DNA of 9,061 nt from Elusimicrobiota bacterium (GTDB lineage: Bacteria; Elusimicrobiota; Elusimicrobia; Elusimicrobiales; UBA9959): the NCBI GenBank assembly GCA_003500765.1, contig DNQL01000123.1, positions 1 through 9,061 on the forward strand. Direction: 5' to 3'. The translations under genes were made by a program, and so were the position numbers. The stretch's first letter is position 1, and each line of letters starts with the position of its first letter. The notes under the pieces were generated by a model. The model was not told the DNA's origin. It was given only the letters and a program-made list of their open reading frames with translations, and searched no databases. Below, one piece after another: positions 1 to 6,308 of the stretch.

Positions 1-747
1 CCCGCGCCCGCCTGGCTGGCGCGCGACCCGGAGCGGCGCGCCGACATAAGGGACTGGGACCCGGCCGCGCGCTCGGTGCTGGTCTGTCTTTTTCCTTACT
101 GGAACTCTTCGCTAGACAAAGACTTCGCGCCGCTTCAGCCGGAGGACGCGGAGCCTTTTCTCCGTGACGCCGGCCGTAAAAAAATAAATAGCCCTCTGCT
201 GGAGCGTATCAAGGCGTCCGGCGCGAACCCCATGATATCGCGCTACGCTCTTTCCCGCGACTACCACTCTTCGATAAGGGAAGCGCTGGAGTCCGTCCTG
301 TCGCGGGCGGCCGGCGTTTTTCCGGGGCTGGAAGGAAAAATATTCTGCGACACCTCGCAGGTCATGGAGAAGCCGCTGGCCGCGGCCGCGGGCCTGGGCT
401 GGCAGGGGCGGAATACGCTGTTGATCAATTCCCGGCTGGGCAGCTGGTTCTTTATCGGGGGTCTCACTCTTAATTTTGAATTCCCGGCCGATGCGCCGCC
501 GGAATATACCGGCTGCGGCTCCTGCCGGGCCTGCGAGGCCGCCTGTCCGGCGGGCGCGCTGTCCGGCGGGCGGCTGGAAATATCTCGATGCCTGTCGTGG
601 AATAATACGATGGAAACCGCCGGCGGGCCTTTCGCCGGCGAAGGGTCCGGCTGGGGCTACGGCTGCGACGAATGCCAAAAAAAATGCCCCTTCAACGAAG
701 GGGCATCGGGAGCGGTCCCGGGTTTCCTGCGGCCGCTCAGGTCTTAG
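1..747 (+). CDS. queG: Epoxyqueuosine reductase QueG, 3' part (5' end outside window)
   Basis: The reading frame is open from base 1, so the true start lies upstream and 248 codons are visible. QueG is a cytoplasmic cobalamin- and iron-sulfur-dependent enzyme that reduces epoxyqueuosine to queuosine in the tRNA anticodon, the last step of queuosine synthesis. Seen in order: the arginine-rich segment before 'ARSVLV', typical of the family; the 'DTSQVMEKPLA..AGLGWQGRNTLLI' region (344-427), matching the family's conserved Asp and GLGW.G..T block; a first CxxCxxCxxxCP motif (CGSCRACEAACP, 514-549); a Cys in 'RCLSW'; and a second CxxCxxxCP motif (CDECQKKCPFN, 664-696). Only about 18 residues follow the second motif, whereas well-known QueG proteins (about 380 residues) carry a further C-terminal HEAT-like region, so this is a short form or a C-terminal loss. 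The stop overlaps the convergent receiver gene by 11 bp. Confidence 0.9.
   Translation, partial: PAPAWLARDPERRADIRDWDPAARSVLVCLFPYWNSSLDKDFAPLQPEDAEPFLRDAGRKKINSPLLERIKASGANPMISRYALSRDYHSSIREALESVLSRAAGVFPGLEGKIFCDTSQVMEKPLAAAAGLGWQGRNTLLINSRLGSWFFIGGLTLNFEFPADAPPEYTGCGSCRACEAACPAGALSGGRLEISRCLSWNNTMETAGGPFAGEGSGWGYGCDECQKKCPFNEGASGAVPGFLRPLRS
677..706 (-). terminator. Intrinsic terminator of the receiver gene, embedded in queG
   Basis: On the minus strand a perfect 9-bp stem (ATGCCCCTT / AAGGGGCAT, bases 684-692 and 698-706) with a 5-base loop is followed at once by eight T (A tract 677-684 on the plus strand). It begins about 30 bases past the stop of the minus-strand receiver gene, which is the expected place for a Rho-independent terminator. 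The same bases encode the 'KKCPFNEGA' part of the second iron-sulfur motif of QueG. On the plus strand no T tract follows the stem, so it should act only for minus-strand transcription. Confidence 0.75.
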
Positions 748-1105
748 GCGTCAGCGCGGTCTTTACCGCTTCCATGAAATCGTCCGTGTTGAACGGCTTG
801 GTCATGAAGGCGGCGACCTGCGTGAAGCGCTGGAACATCGTGCGCGAAGGCTCGAGCGCGGAGAGCACTATTATCGGGATGTTCTGCGTCTCGGCGTCCT
901 CGGTGATCTGGTTGGTGAGGGAGTAGCCGTCGATGCCGGGCAACATGACGTCGAGGATGAGCAGCTCTGGCTTGAAGCTCTTGAGCGTGTCCATCACGTC
1001 GCGGCCGTTGTCGCAGACCTTAACTTCATGGCCGAGCGACTCCAGCGTGTACTGCACCAGGCTGGATATTTCGGGATCGTCGTCAACCGCAAGTATCTTT
1101 GCCAT
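737..1105 (-). CDS. Stand-alone response regulator receiver (CheY-like) protein
   Basis: This 122-residue protein consists of one receiver domain with no output domain. The phosphorylation site is complete: acidic pocket D8-D9-D10 after the first strand (KILAVDDD), phospho-acceptor D52 in 'LLILDVMLPGIDG', switch Ser82 in 'IIVLSA' and Lys103-Pro104 in 'MTKPF'. The aspartate should be phosphorylated by a histidine kinase that is not in this window, and output must go through protein contacts. The start is supported by GGAGGG a few bases upstream on the minus strand. It follows the namZ-like gene on the same strand by 51 bases, so it may be the third gene of the mltA operon or have its own promoter in that gap. 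Its 3' end overlaps queG tail to tail by 11 bp. The partner kinase and target cannot be named. Confidence 0.93.
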   Translation of the reverse strand: MAKILAVDDDPEISSLVQYTLESLGHEVKVCDNGRDVMDTLKSFKPELLILDVMLPGIDGYSLTNQITEDAETQNIPIIVLSALEPSRTMFQRFTQVAAFMTKPFNTDDFMEAVKTALTPKT

Positions 1106-1130
1106 AACCCTCCACTCTTTGTCGGGAAAA

Positions 1131-1160
1131 AGTTTAACACATAGGGACCGGACGGGTCAA
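1131..1160 (-). promoter_or_regulatory. Weak candidate promoter for the receiver gene
   Basis: On the minus strand TTGACC (1160-1155, including the namZ stop codon) is followed after 18 bases by TAAACT (1136-1131), a 5/6 and a 4/6 match to the sigma-70-type boxes. Transcription would start near 1125, about 20 bases before the ATG, leaving room for the GGAGGG ribosome site. No terminator separates namZ from the receiver gene, so read-through is equally possible. Confidence 0.3.
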
Positions 1161-2353
1161 TAAAGCAGCCATTTTCCGCGGGTCTTTTCGAACGCGGCTT
1201 TTTCCTTGTTGTATTTTTTAATGACCGCGCCGGCGGAACTCCCCTTCTCCAGCGCCGCGCCCAGCAGGCCGCTGCCGGTCATCTTGCGCAGTTCCGCGGG
1301 CCTGTAGACGAAGTCGCCGGGGTGGTTTTTCTTAAGGAGAGATGCGGCGTAGACGAATATCTCCAGCGGCTTTATGTCCCTCTTCCTCTTTATCAGTATA
1401 TCCACCCCGCCGCATTCCTTGCCGGCGTGAACGTCGGAATCCGGGGTCTTGCGCGCGGAGCGGAATTCCACGCCCGGCAGCCCGATATCGTTGAGGTCCG
1501 CGGCCAGACGGTCGCCGTCCAGCCAGGGCGCGCCGAACCATGTGAAGGGGGACCCGGTGCCGCGGCCTACGGAGAGGTTAGTGCTCTCGAAGCACCCGAT
1601 GCCGGGGTAGAGTACCTCCGCCTCCACGCTCCTTATATTGGGCGAGGGATTGGTCCATACCAGGCCGGTTTCGTCGAAGAACATGTCCCGGGTCCAGCCG
1701 CTCATTCGTATGACCGTAAGCGGCAGGTCCAGCTTCATCCTGTCCTTGTGGAAGAACGCCATTTCGCCGGGGGTGAAGCCGTGCCGCGTGGGGACGGGGA
1801 AATAGGCGGTGAAGGCCTTTATGTCCGGCTCCAGGAGCGGGCCTTCCGTGGCATGTCCGCCTATCGGGTTCGGGCGGTCGAGCACCATGAAGTCCACGCC
1901 GGCCTTCGCTGCCTCCTCCATCGCATAGCCCATCGTGGTCAGGTAGGTGTAGAAGCGCGCGCCCACGTCCTGTATGTCGAAAACAAGTATGTCCAGCCCG
2001 GCCAGCTGCTCCGGCGCGGGACGCATATTTTTCCCGTAGAGGCTGTAGATGGGGGCCCCGGTGACCGCGTCCGAGGAGTGCGCGATATGGGCGCCGTGGC
2101 CCTCGGTGCCCCGGAAGCCGTGCTCCGGGGCGAAGATGGCGGCCAGTTTAACGCCGGCTTCATGCATCAGGTCTGCGGCGTGGCGGCCCTGCAGGTTTAT
2201 GGCCGTGTGATTGGTGATGAGCCCTACCCGCCTGTTCTGCAGCGCTTTGAACCCGTCCCGTTCCAGGACGTCCAGGCCGCTGAGCGTCATCGTCGCGCAG
2301 GAGGCCGGCAGGGCCAGCCCGGCAAGCAGAGCGAGTGCCGCCGCCGCCCTCAT
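1157..2353 (-). CDS. namZ: DUF1343 family exo-beta-N-acetylmuramidase (NamZ-like), exported
   Basis: This 398-residue protein matches the DUF1343 (PF07075) family, of which Bacillus subtilis NamZ/YbbC is the characterised member. NamZ is an exo-enzyme that releases MurNAc from non-reducing ends of peptide-free murein glycans. Family motifs in order: 'GLITNHT' (44-50), 'PEHGFRG' (76-82), 'IYSLYG' (102-107), 'FDIQDVGARFYTY' (125-137), 'DRPNPIGG' (159-166), 'GFTPGEMA' (192-199), 'NPSPNIRS' (235-242) and 'FESTNLSVGRGT' (255-266). The N-terminus is a signal peptide. Cleavage after A20 (S-C-A) and a poor lipobox at C19 (PASC) are both possible. The ATG overlaps the mltA stop as ATGA, with AAGGA upstream as ribosome site, so translation is probably coupled. 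The protein should act in the periplasm. The family call is secure, but the exact substrate is inferred from the characterised relatives. Confidence 0.92.
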   Translation of the reverse strand: MRAAAALALLAGLALPASCATMTLSGLDVLERDGFKALQNRRVGLITNHTAINLQGRHAADLMHEAGVKLAAIFAPEHGFRGTEGHGAHIAHSSDAVTGAPIYSLYGKNMRPAPEQLAGLDILVFDIQDVGARFYTYLTTMGYAMEEAAKAGVDFMVLDRPNPIGGHATEGPLLEPDIKAFTAYFPVPTRHGFTPGEMAFFHKDRMKLDLPLTVIRMSGWTRDMFFDETGLVWTNPSPNIRSVEAEVLYPGIGCFESTNLSVGRGTGSPFTWFGAPWLDGDRLAADLNDIGLPGVEFRSARKTPDSDVHAGKECGGVDILIKRKRDIKPLEIFVYAASLLKKNHPGDFVYRPAELRKMTGSGLLGAALEKGSSAGAVIKKYNKEKAAFEKTRGKWLLY

Positions 2354-3627
2354 TTCTTTTCCTTAAGGACCAGCAGGTGGATGGTGCCGGTGTCCCAGAG
2401 CTTGAAGGCGAAGGCCCGGGCCTTCTTGCCGTTGCCCGAGAAGAAGTCTATGCGCCCCGGACCCTTGATGGCGCCGCCGGTGTCCTGGCAGAAAACGAAG
2501 CGGGCGTCCTCTTTTTTGCCCTTCATCTCGCCCTCGTCGGTCACGTCGGGGACGGTCGCGCGCATGAAGGCCAGCGTGCCCATCGGGACCAGGTTATTGT
2601 CCACCGCCACCGAGCGCCAGCCGACCAGCGGCAGGCCGTAGGTGCCGTCGGGGCCCTCTTCGGGGTCGGTAATGTCCTGCAGCCGGAAGAAGGTATAGCG
2701 GCGGTTGGCCGTCATTATCGCCCGTTCTTTATCGGGATTGTTCTTTATGTATTCCTTGCCTTTCTCATGGCTGAGGCCTTCGCGCGTCATGGCGCCGGAT
2801 TCCACCAGCGCGGTCAGCCAGCCCTTGAACTTCAGGCTGTTAGTGGCCGCGAAAAGGGCCTTTATCTGCTTCCCGTCGGGGTACTGCAGCCGGCCGGACC
2901 CTTCTATGTGGAGGTCCATGATGTCGGCGCGGTTGGTGAACCAGGCCAGCTCCAGCCCTTTCCCGTCAAGCGCGCCGCGGAAGTCGATGGCGTCGCGGTC
3001 CAGGTAAGGCACCAGCTGAGTTCCTTTCATCATGCCCGTCAGCTTCTCGCCCCTGAACTTCTCGTTGAATTCTTCCAGGTTGACGCTCACCATGTCCGCC
3101 GGCCTGGCGTAGATGGGGTACTTGTAGCCGCCCGTCTTAACCGGGCTGGCCTCCAGTGTGGGCTCGTAATAGGAGCTGAAGACCACGGTGCCGGTGGAAT
3201 CGCGGCCGGCCATCTGGTATACGTCGAAGCGCTCCTTGACCAGCCGGTCCAGTTCAGCCGGGCCCTTCGCCAGGTCCAGCAGCTTCAGGAATTCCCCGGA
3301 GGAGGATTCCAGCTCCTTTTTGCCGACCTTGCGGCCGTCGAAATCGTAGGCTATGGCGGAGTCTTTCAGTTTTTGCGCGTATTTCAGGTTCAGTTCAGCG
3401 GCCTTGCGAAGGCTCTTCATCGAATCGGCGTCCGCGAAGGAGGGAATGTTCTCAGGCGCCACTTTGAATATCGCCTTCACTTCCGGCGGTTTCACCGGGA
3501 CCTCGGGGCAGGGCGGGCAGACAGGGCAGGTGGGACAGCCGGCCGGGACTTCGGCCGTACGCTTGGGGGCGGTGGAGCAGCCGGCGGCCATGGCGGCGAG
3601 AACGAGCGTTAGAAGGACTTTTTTCAT
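2350..3627 (-). CDS. mltA: Membrane-bound lytic murein transglycosylase A (MltA-like lipoprotein)
   Basis: MltA cleaves the MurNAc-GlcNAc bond of peptidoglycan, leaving 1,6-anhydro-MurNAc ends, and is normally anchored to the outer membrane by lipid. The 425-residue product starts MKKVLLTLVLAAMAAGC, a lipoprotein signal with lipidation at C17 and Ser at +2. Family blocks: 'SSYYEPTLEAS' with 'YPIYARP' (151-176), 'DLHIEGSGRLQYPDG' (238-252) and the C-terminal 3D (Asp-Asp-Asp) domain 'VGWRSVAVD....VPMGT' (335-351) and 'QDTGGAIKG...RIDFFSG' (381-398), whose Asp residues include the catalytic acid in the family. The start at 3627 is preferred over an ATG ten codons upstream because it gives a clean signal peptide and has GGGAG 8 bases before it. 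Between lipid anchor and enzyme lies an odd Cys-Pro linker, CPTCPVCPPCP (31-41). It is the first gene of the minus-strand unit and is coupled to namZ. Confidence 0.93.
   Translation of the reverse strand: MKKVLLTLVLAAMAAGCSTAPKRTAEVPAGCPTCPVCPPCPEVPVKPPEVKAIFKVAPENIPSFADADSMKSLRKAAELNLKYAQKLKDSAIAYDFDGRKVGKKELESSSGEFLKLLDLAKGPAELDRLVKERFDVYQMAGRDSTGTVVFSSYYEPTLEASPVKTGGYKYPIYARPADMVSVNLEEFNEKFRGEKLTGMMKGTQLVPYLDRDAIDFRGALDGKGLELAWFTNRADIMDLHIEGSGRLQYPDGKQIKALFAATNSLKFKGWLTALVESGAMTREGLSHEKGKEYIKNNPDKERAIMTANRRYTFFRLQDITDPEEGPDGTYGLPLVGWRSVAVDNNLVPMGTLAFMRATVPDVTDEGEMKGKKEDARFVFCQDTGGAIKGPGRIDFFSGNGKKARAFAFKLWDTGTIHLLVLKEKK
3508..3537 (-). repeat. Cys-Pro tripeptide repeat in the MltA linker
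   Basis: Residues 31-40 of MltA read CPTCPVCPPC: four Cys at exact three-residue spacing, each followed by Pro, then 'PEVPVKPPEV'. The underlying DNA is a degenerate 9-base repeat. It lies just after the lipidated N-terminus and before the catalytic domain, where a proline-rich spacer is expected. The regular cysteines are the unusual part. Confidence 0.7.
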
Positions 3628-3635
3628 CGGGTAAT

Positions 3636-3640
3636 CTCCC
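3636..3640 (-). promoter_or_regulatory. Ribosome binding site that fixes the mltA start
   Basis: GGGAG on the minus strand lies 8 bases before the ATG at 3627. The upstream in-frame ATG at 3657 has no comparable site and would add ten residues before the signal peptide, so 3627 is the better start. Confidence 0.7.
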
Positions 3641-3660
3641 TGTGTATACAAAGTCAATTA

Positions 3661-3680
3661 CGCGCCGCGTGACCGGCGCG
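3661..3680. other. GC-rich hairpin in the divergent control region
   Basis: A perfect 7-bp inverted repeat CGCGCCG / CGGCGCG (3661-3667 and 3674-3680) has a 6-base loop. It sits between the divergent mltA and fecR-type genes, about 34 bases upstream of the mltA ATG. It could be an operator or an mRNA leader hairpin. It has no T tract on either side, so it is not a terminator. Confidence 0.4.
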
Positions 3681-3734
3681 CGGAGTCCGTCGGAAAGGCC
3701 CGGGTCCGGTCCCCATTATCCCAAAAACCGCCTG

Positions 3735-3763
3735 TTGACACAAGCGGGCATATCTAATAGACT
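3735..3763 (+). promoter_or_regulatory. Promoter of the FecR/beta-barrel operon, apparently leaderless
   Basis: A perfect TTGACA (3735-3740) is followed, after a 17-base spacer, by TAGACT (3758-3763), a 4/6 match to TATAAT. Transcription should begin six or seven bases further on, at about 3769-3770. That is the A of the start codon at 3770. No purine-rich ribosome site lies between the promoter and the ATG (the sequence just before it is ACTTCCCCT), which fits a leaderless mRNA. Confidence 0.55.
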
Positions 3764-3769
3764 TCCCCT

Positions 3770-5530
3770 ATGAGGAAATACATATTCGCAGCCTGTTTTA
3801 TTTTTGCATTCCCGGCCCTGTCGCCGGCCCAGGAGGCCAAGGTTCTCAGCCTTGCCGGCTCCGTCGAGGTGAAGGCCGACAGGGACACGGAATGGGTCTC
3901 CGCCGAAAAGAACATGGAGATAAAGGAAGGCGGGGCCGTGCGCACCGGGGCGGACGGGGCCGCCGTGGTGCTGATGCCCAACAAATCCAAAGTCTGGATG
4001 CGGGAGAACTCCGGCCTGGAGATAGAGCAGCGCAAGACGCTAGCCAGCCGGCTTTCGCTCCTTTTCGGCAGGATGAAAGTGCGCGTGCCGCATTTGATGC
4101 GCAAAGAACGCTTCGAGGTTCGCACGCCGGCCGCCGTCTGCGCGGTGCGCGGCACCGAGTTCACCGTGGACGCCACGCCCGAGGGCGCTATGGACATAAA
4201 GGTGCTCTACGGCGAGGTGAAACTTAATTTCACGGTCCCGCCGGTCAAAGGCAAGGCCGAGATCCATATACCGCAGGGGCAGTTTCTCAGCCTGGCCGAG
4301 AAAGGCAAGCCCGCCAAGCAGTCCCTGCTCACCAAGGAGCAGGAGTACCGGGCGCTGGAGAACTGGAACCCGGGCCTCGATCCCAAGGAGCGGATGGCCG
4401 AGATCATAGAGAAAGAGAACTCCCGCGCGCAGATAAAGGAGTTCGCCAAGGTGACCTCCGGCGCCGAGCAGCAGGTGAAGTCTTTCATCAACACGGCCAA
4501 GGAGAGCGACCTGGAAGCCGGCCGCACGCTCAACGACGTGCACGGCAACCTGGTGCGCGTCGAGCAACGGCTTATAAGGCCTGACCCGCAGACGCTGCAG
4601 TTCTTTAATATCGTGAAAAGGCCTGCGTACAAGGATTATTCCTACGCCACGGCGCTCGCCCAGCAGTACGGGTTTAAGTACGCGGGCGGCGCGGTAACGA
4701 ACCGTCTGGACCTGATGCAGGTGAACCTGAAGTTCGACCAGGCCCTGCCCCAGCGCATAGAGGAGTGGCCGTCTTTCTTCGACAATAGTTCCATAAACCC
4801 CGACTATATGACGGTGGTTTCAGCCAACAGGACCAATAACGACAATATCTTCTTCATAGCTGAAGGGTGGCTTTACGACCCGGTACGTGACGAACTGGTC
4901 AATAATGAGACCGTCATCGGCAAGCCCAAGACCGACGACATGGACATACTGTTCGCCGGCGTTCTCAAGGGCGCGGATGCAGTTTCCGCTCTTGGCCAAA
5001 TCTCGGAGCTGAAGGTCTCCGACGGCGGGTCCGGGGTGGTGACACTTACCGGGCCGGCCGTCTCCCTCGATGCCGGTTCTTCCATGGTATGGGCCCAGCG
5101 AGTTTCCGGCGCGAATTACAGCAAGGATTCGGACGACGTGGCCGGCAACGACCAGGTCTGGCAGTTCCAGGCCGACAGGTACGAACTGGGAGGCTTGGGC
5201 GCTACCGGTACCCATATGTGGTTCGCCAAGGAAAATTACGTCATAGGAAATGGCGGCGGTCTTAAGAATACGGAGGACTTCACAAGTTCTGGAACGGACC
5301 CTTTCTCGATACTTAAAGAGACCGCCGGGCAGACCATACTTTATCTGAAGCAGCATGATGGCACTGCTAATGACGTGAGGCCGGGGGTGGGCGGGCAGAT
5401 AAAGGACGCCGACTACTTTGACCAGGGAGCTTTCCCTGTGAAGTTCAACATCGACATAGTCTTCATACCCGACCTGGCCGTGGCCGCCATACAGCGTATG
5501 CTGCCGGCCATAACCAGCCTTAACGACTGA
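3770..5530 (+). CDS. Secreted FecR-domain protein with uncharacterised C-terminal region
   Basis: This 586-residue exported protein has a signal peptide at residues 1-20 (cleavage likely at SPA/QE). A FecR domain (PF04773) spans about 24-158, with hallmarks 'SLAGSVEVK', 'EGGAVRTGADGAAVVLM' (53-69) and 'FEVRTPAAVCAVRGTEFTVDA' in two parts, FEVRTP (115-120) and VRGTEFTVD (126-134). Classical FecR is a membrane anti-sigma/signal protein. This one has no cytoplasmic N-terminal part, no transmembrane helix after the signal and no sigma-factor gene beside it, so only the periplasmic domain type is shared. Residues 186-270 look helical and charged. Residues 280-586 are mixed, rich in Gly, Asp and aromatics, and match nothing I recognise. 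Outside the signal the only Cys is C124, inside the FecR core. The start has no ribosome site but a promoter is positioned for leaderless expression. It is first in an operon with two barrel genes. Confidence 0.85.
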   Translation: MRKYIFAACFIFAFPALSPAQEAKVLSLAGSVEVKADRDTEWVSAEKNMEIKEGGAVRTGADGAAVVLMPNKSKVWMRENSGLEIEQRKTLASRLSLLFGRMKVRVPHLMRKERFEVRTPAAVCAVRGTEFTVDATPEGAMDIKVLYGEVKLNFTVPPVKGKAEIHIPQGQFLSLAEKGKPAKQSLLTKEQEYRALENWNPGLDPKERMAEIIEKENSRAQIKEFAKVTSGAEQQVKSFINTAKESDLEAGRTLNDVHGNLVRVEQRLIRPDPQTLQFFNIVKRPAYKDYSYATALAQQYGFKYAGGAVTNRLDLMQVNLKFDQALPQRIEEWPSFFDNSSINPDYMTVVSANRTNNDNIFFIAEGWLYDPVRDELVNNETVIGKPKTDDMDILFAGVLKGADAVSALGQISELKVSDGGSGVVTLTGPAVSLDAGSSMVWAQRVSGANYSKDSDDVAGNDQVWQFQADRYELGGLGATGTHMWFAKENYVIGNGGGLKNTEDFTSSGTDPFSILKETAGQTILYLKQHDGTANDVRPGVGGQIKDADYFDQGAFPVKFNIDIVFIPDLAVAAIQRMLPAITSLND

Positions 5531-5534
5531 TGAC

Positions 5535-5540
5535 AAGGGG
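5535..5540 (+). promoter_or_regulatory. Ribosome binding site deciding the start of the first barrel gene
   Basis: AAGGGG ends 10 bases before the ATG at 5551. The alternative ATG at 5530, which overlaps the preceding stop as TGATG, has no ribosome site in front of it and would put seven residues ahead of the signal peptide. Confidence 0.55.
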
Positions 5541-5550
5541 ATTTGAGAAC

Positions 5551-6300
5551 ATGAAAAGGATAATGCTTGTTACGCTCTGCCTGGGCCTGTTGGCCGGGCA
5601 GGCGCGCGCCTCGGTGGACTGGGAATCCAAGGGGATGCAGATAGCCGGCGAGATACTGGCCAACCCGGCCGCCTTCCTCTACGAGTTCCAGCAGGACCTG
5701 GAGGGAACTACCCCGCTGCCGCCCGGCAAGCGCTTCGGCTTCCAGACCGGCCTCTGGGGCGGCGCGCTGCCGACCATAGGCGTGATGCCCAGCATCTCGG
5801 GCAAGTTCCGGCTGCACGGCGAAGGGCGCATAGCCCCCGGCCTGCCGCAGCTGGACCTGATAGGCGGCTACTGGAATTCCCCGCTGGCCGGCATGGCCGC
5901 GGACCAGTCGGACGATATCACCGACACCAAGTTCAACGGCCACTATTACGGCTTCCTGCTGAGCTCCTCGGTAAGCCCGAGGGTGCGCACCTTCTGGGGC
6001 TTCAAGAAGTCGCAGCTGAAAGCCAAGATAAGTTTTGCCAGCACTGCCGATATAAAGCTGCTCGGCACGCCTGTCAACAGCATAGACACTGGCTTCGAAG
6101 ACAGCTTCTTCGTGGTCGGCCTGGAGTCGCCCAAGGGCCTAAACAAGCTCTGGAGCATACAGCTCAACTACGGCATGGACACGCAGACCATAGCCTCCAA
6201 GGTGAGCTGGTACGGCAAGTACTTCGAGCTGGGCCTCAATATATACCCGGAGGGCGTCTTCGTGGTGCACCCGGTGTGGAACTTCCACCTTAATTTCTGA
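5551..6300 (+). CDS. Exported protein, probable small outer-membrane beta-barrel, function unknown
   Basis: I do not recognise the family. The product is 249 residues from the chosen start, with signal peptide MKRIMLVTLCLGLLAGQARA and cleavage likely at ARA/S. The mature part begins with a short helical stretch ('ILANPAAFLYEFQQDL'), then alternates short hydrophobic/aromatic strands with Gly/Asn/Asp turns ('FGFQTGLWGG', 'HYYGFLLSSSV', 'FFVVGLE', 'WSIQLNYGMD', 'FELGLNIYPEG'). It ends in '..VWNFHLNF', an alternating strand with a terminal Phe like the assembly signal of Bam-inserted barrels. No Cys is present after the signal. The gene begins right after the fecR-type gene (20 bases between its stop codon and the 5551 ATG) and is followed after 8 bases by the next gene, so the three are co-transcribed. 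An ATG at 5530 is an alternative start. The barrel call is inferred from strand pattern and C-terminus only. Confidence 0.72.
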   Translation: MKRIMLVTLCLGLLAGQARASVDWESKGMQIAGEILANPAAFLYEFQQDLEGTTPLPPGKRFGFQTGLWGGALPTIGVMPSISGKFRLHGEGRIAPGLPQLDLIGGYWNSPLAGMAADQSDDITDTKFNGHYYGFLLSSSVSPRVRTFWGFKKSQLKAKISFASTADIKLLGTPVNSIDTGFEDSFFVVGLESPKGLNKLWSIQLNYGMDTQTIASKVSWYGKYFELGLNIYPEGVFVVHPVWNFHLNF

Positions 6301-6308
6301 GGGACATG

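Noticed and set aside
476..1144. 222-residue plus-strand frame across the queG end and receiver gene
   Set aside because: It overlaps two real genes in other frames, is Arg/Ala-rich with no motif, and has no ribosome site.
1322..2641. 439-residue open frame on the plus strand opposite namZ and mltA
   Set aside because: It spans two genes with clear family motifs on the other strand. The translation is Arg/Gly/Val-rich, as expected for antisense of GC-rich genes.
2335..3612. 425-residue open frame on the plus strand opposite mltA
   Set aside because: It is an antisense shadow of MltA, whose 3D domain and lipoprotein signal leave no doubt about the coding strand.
3643..3657. Minus-strand promoter for mltA (TTGACT with TATACA)
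   Set aside because: The boxes are only a few bases apart. A start from TATACA would fall inside the ribosome site, so the pair cannot work as a normal promoter.
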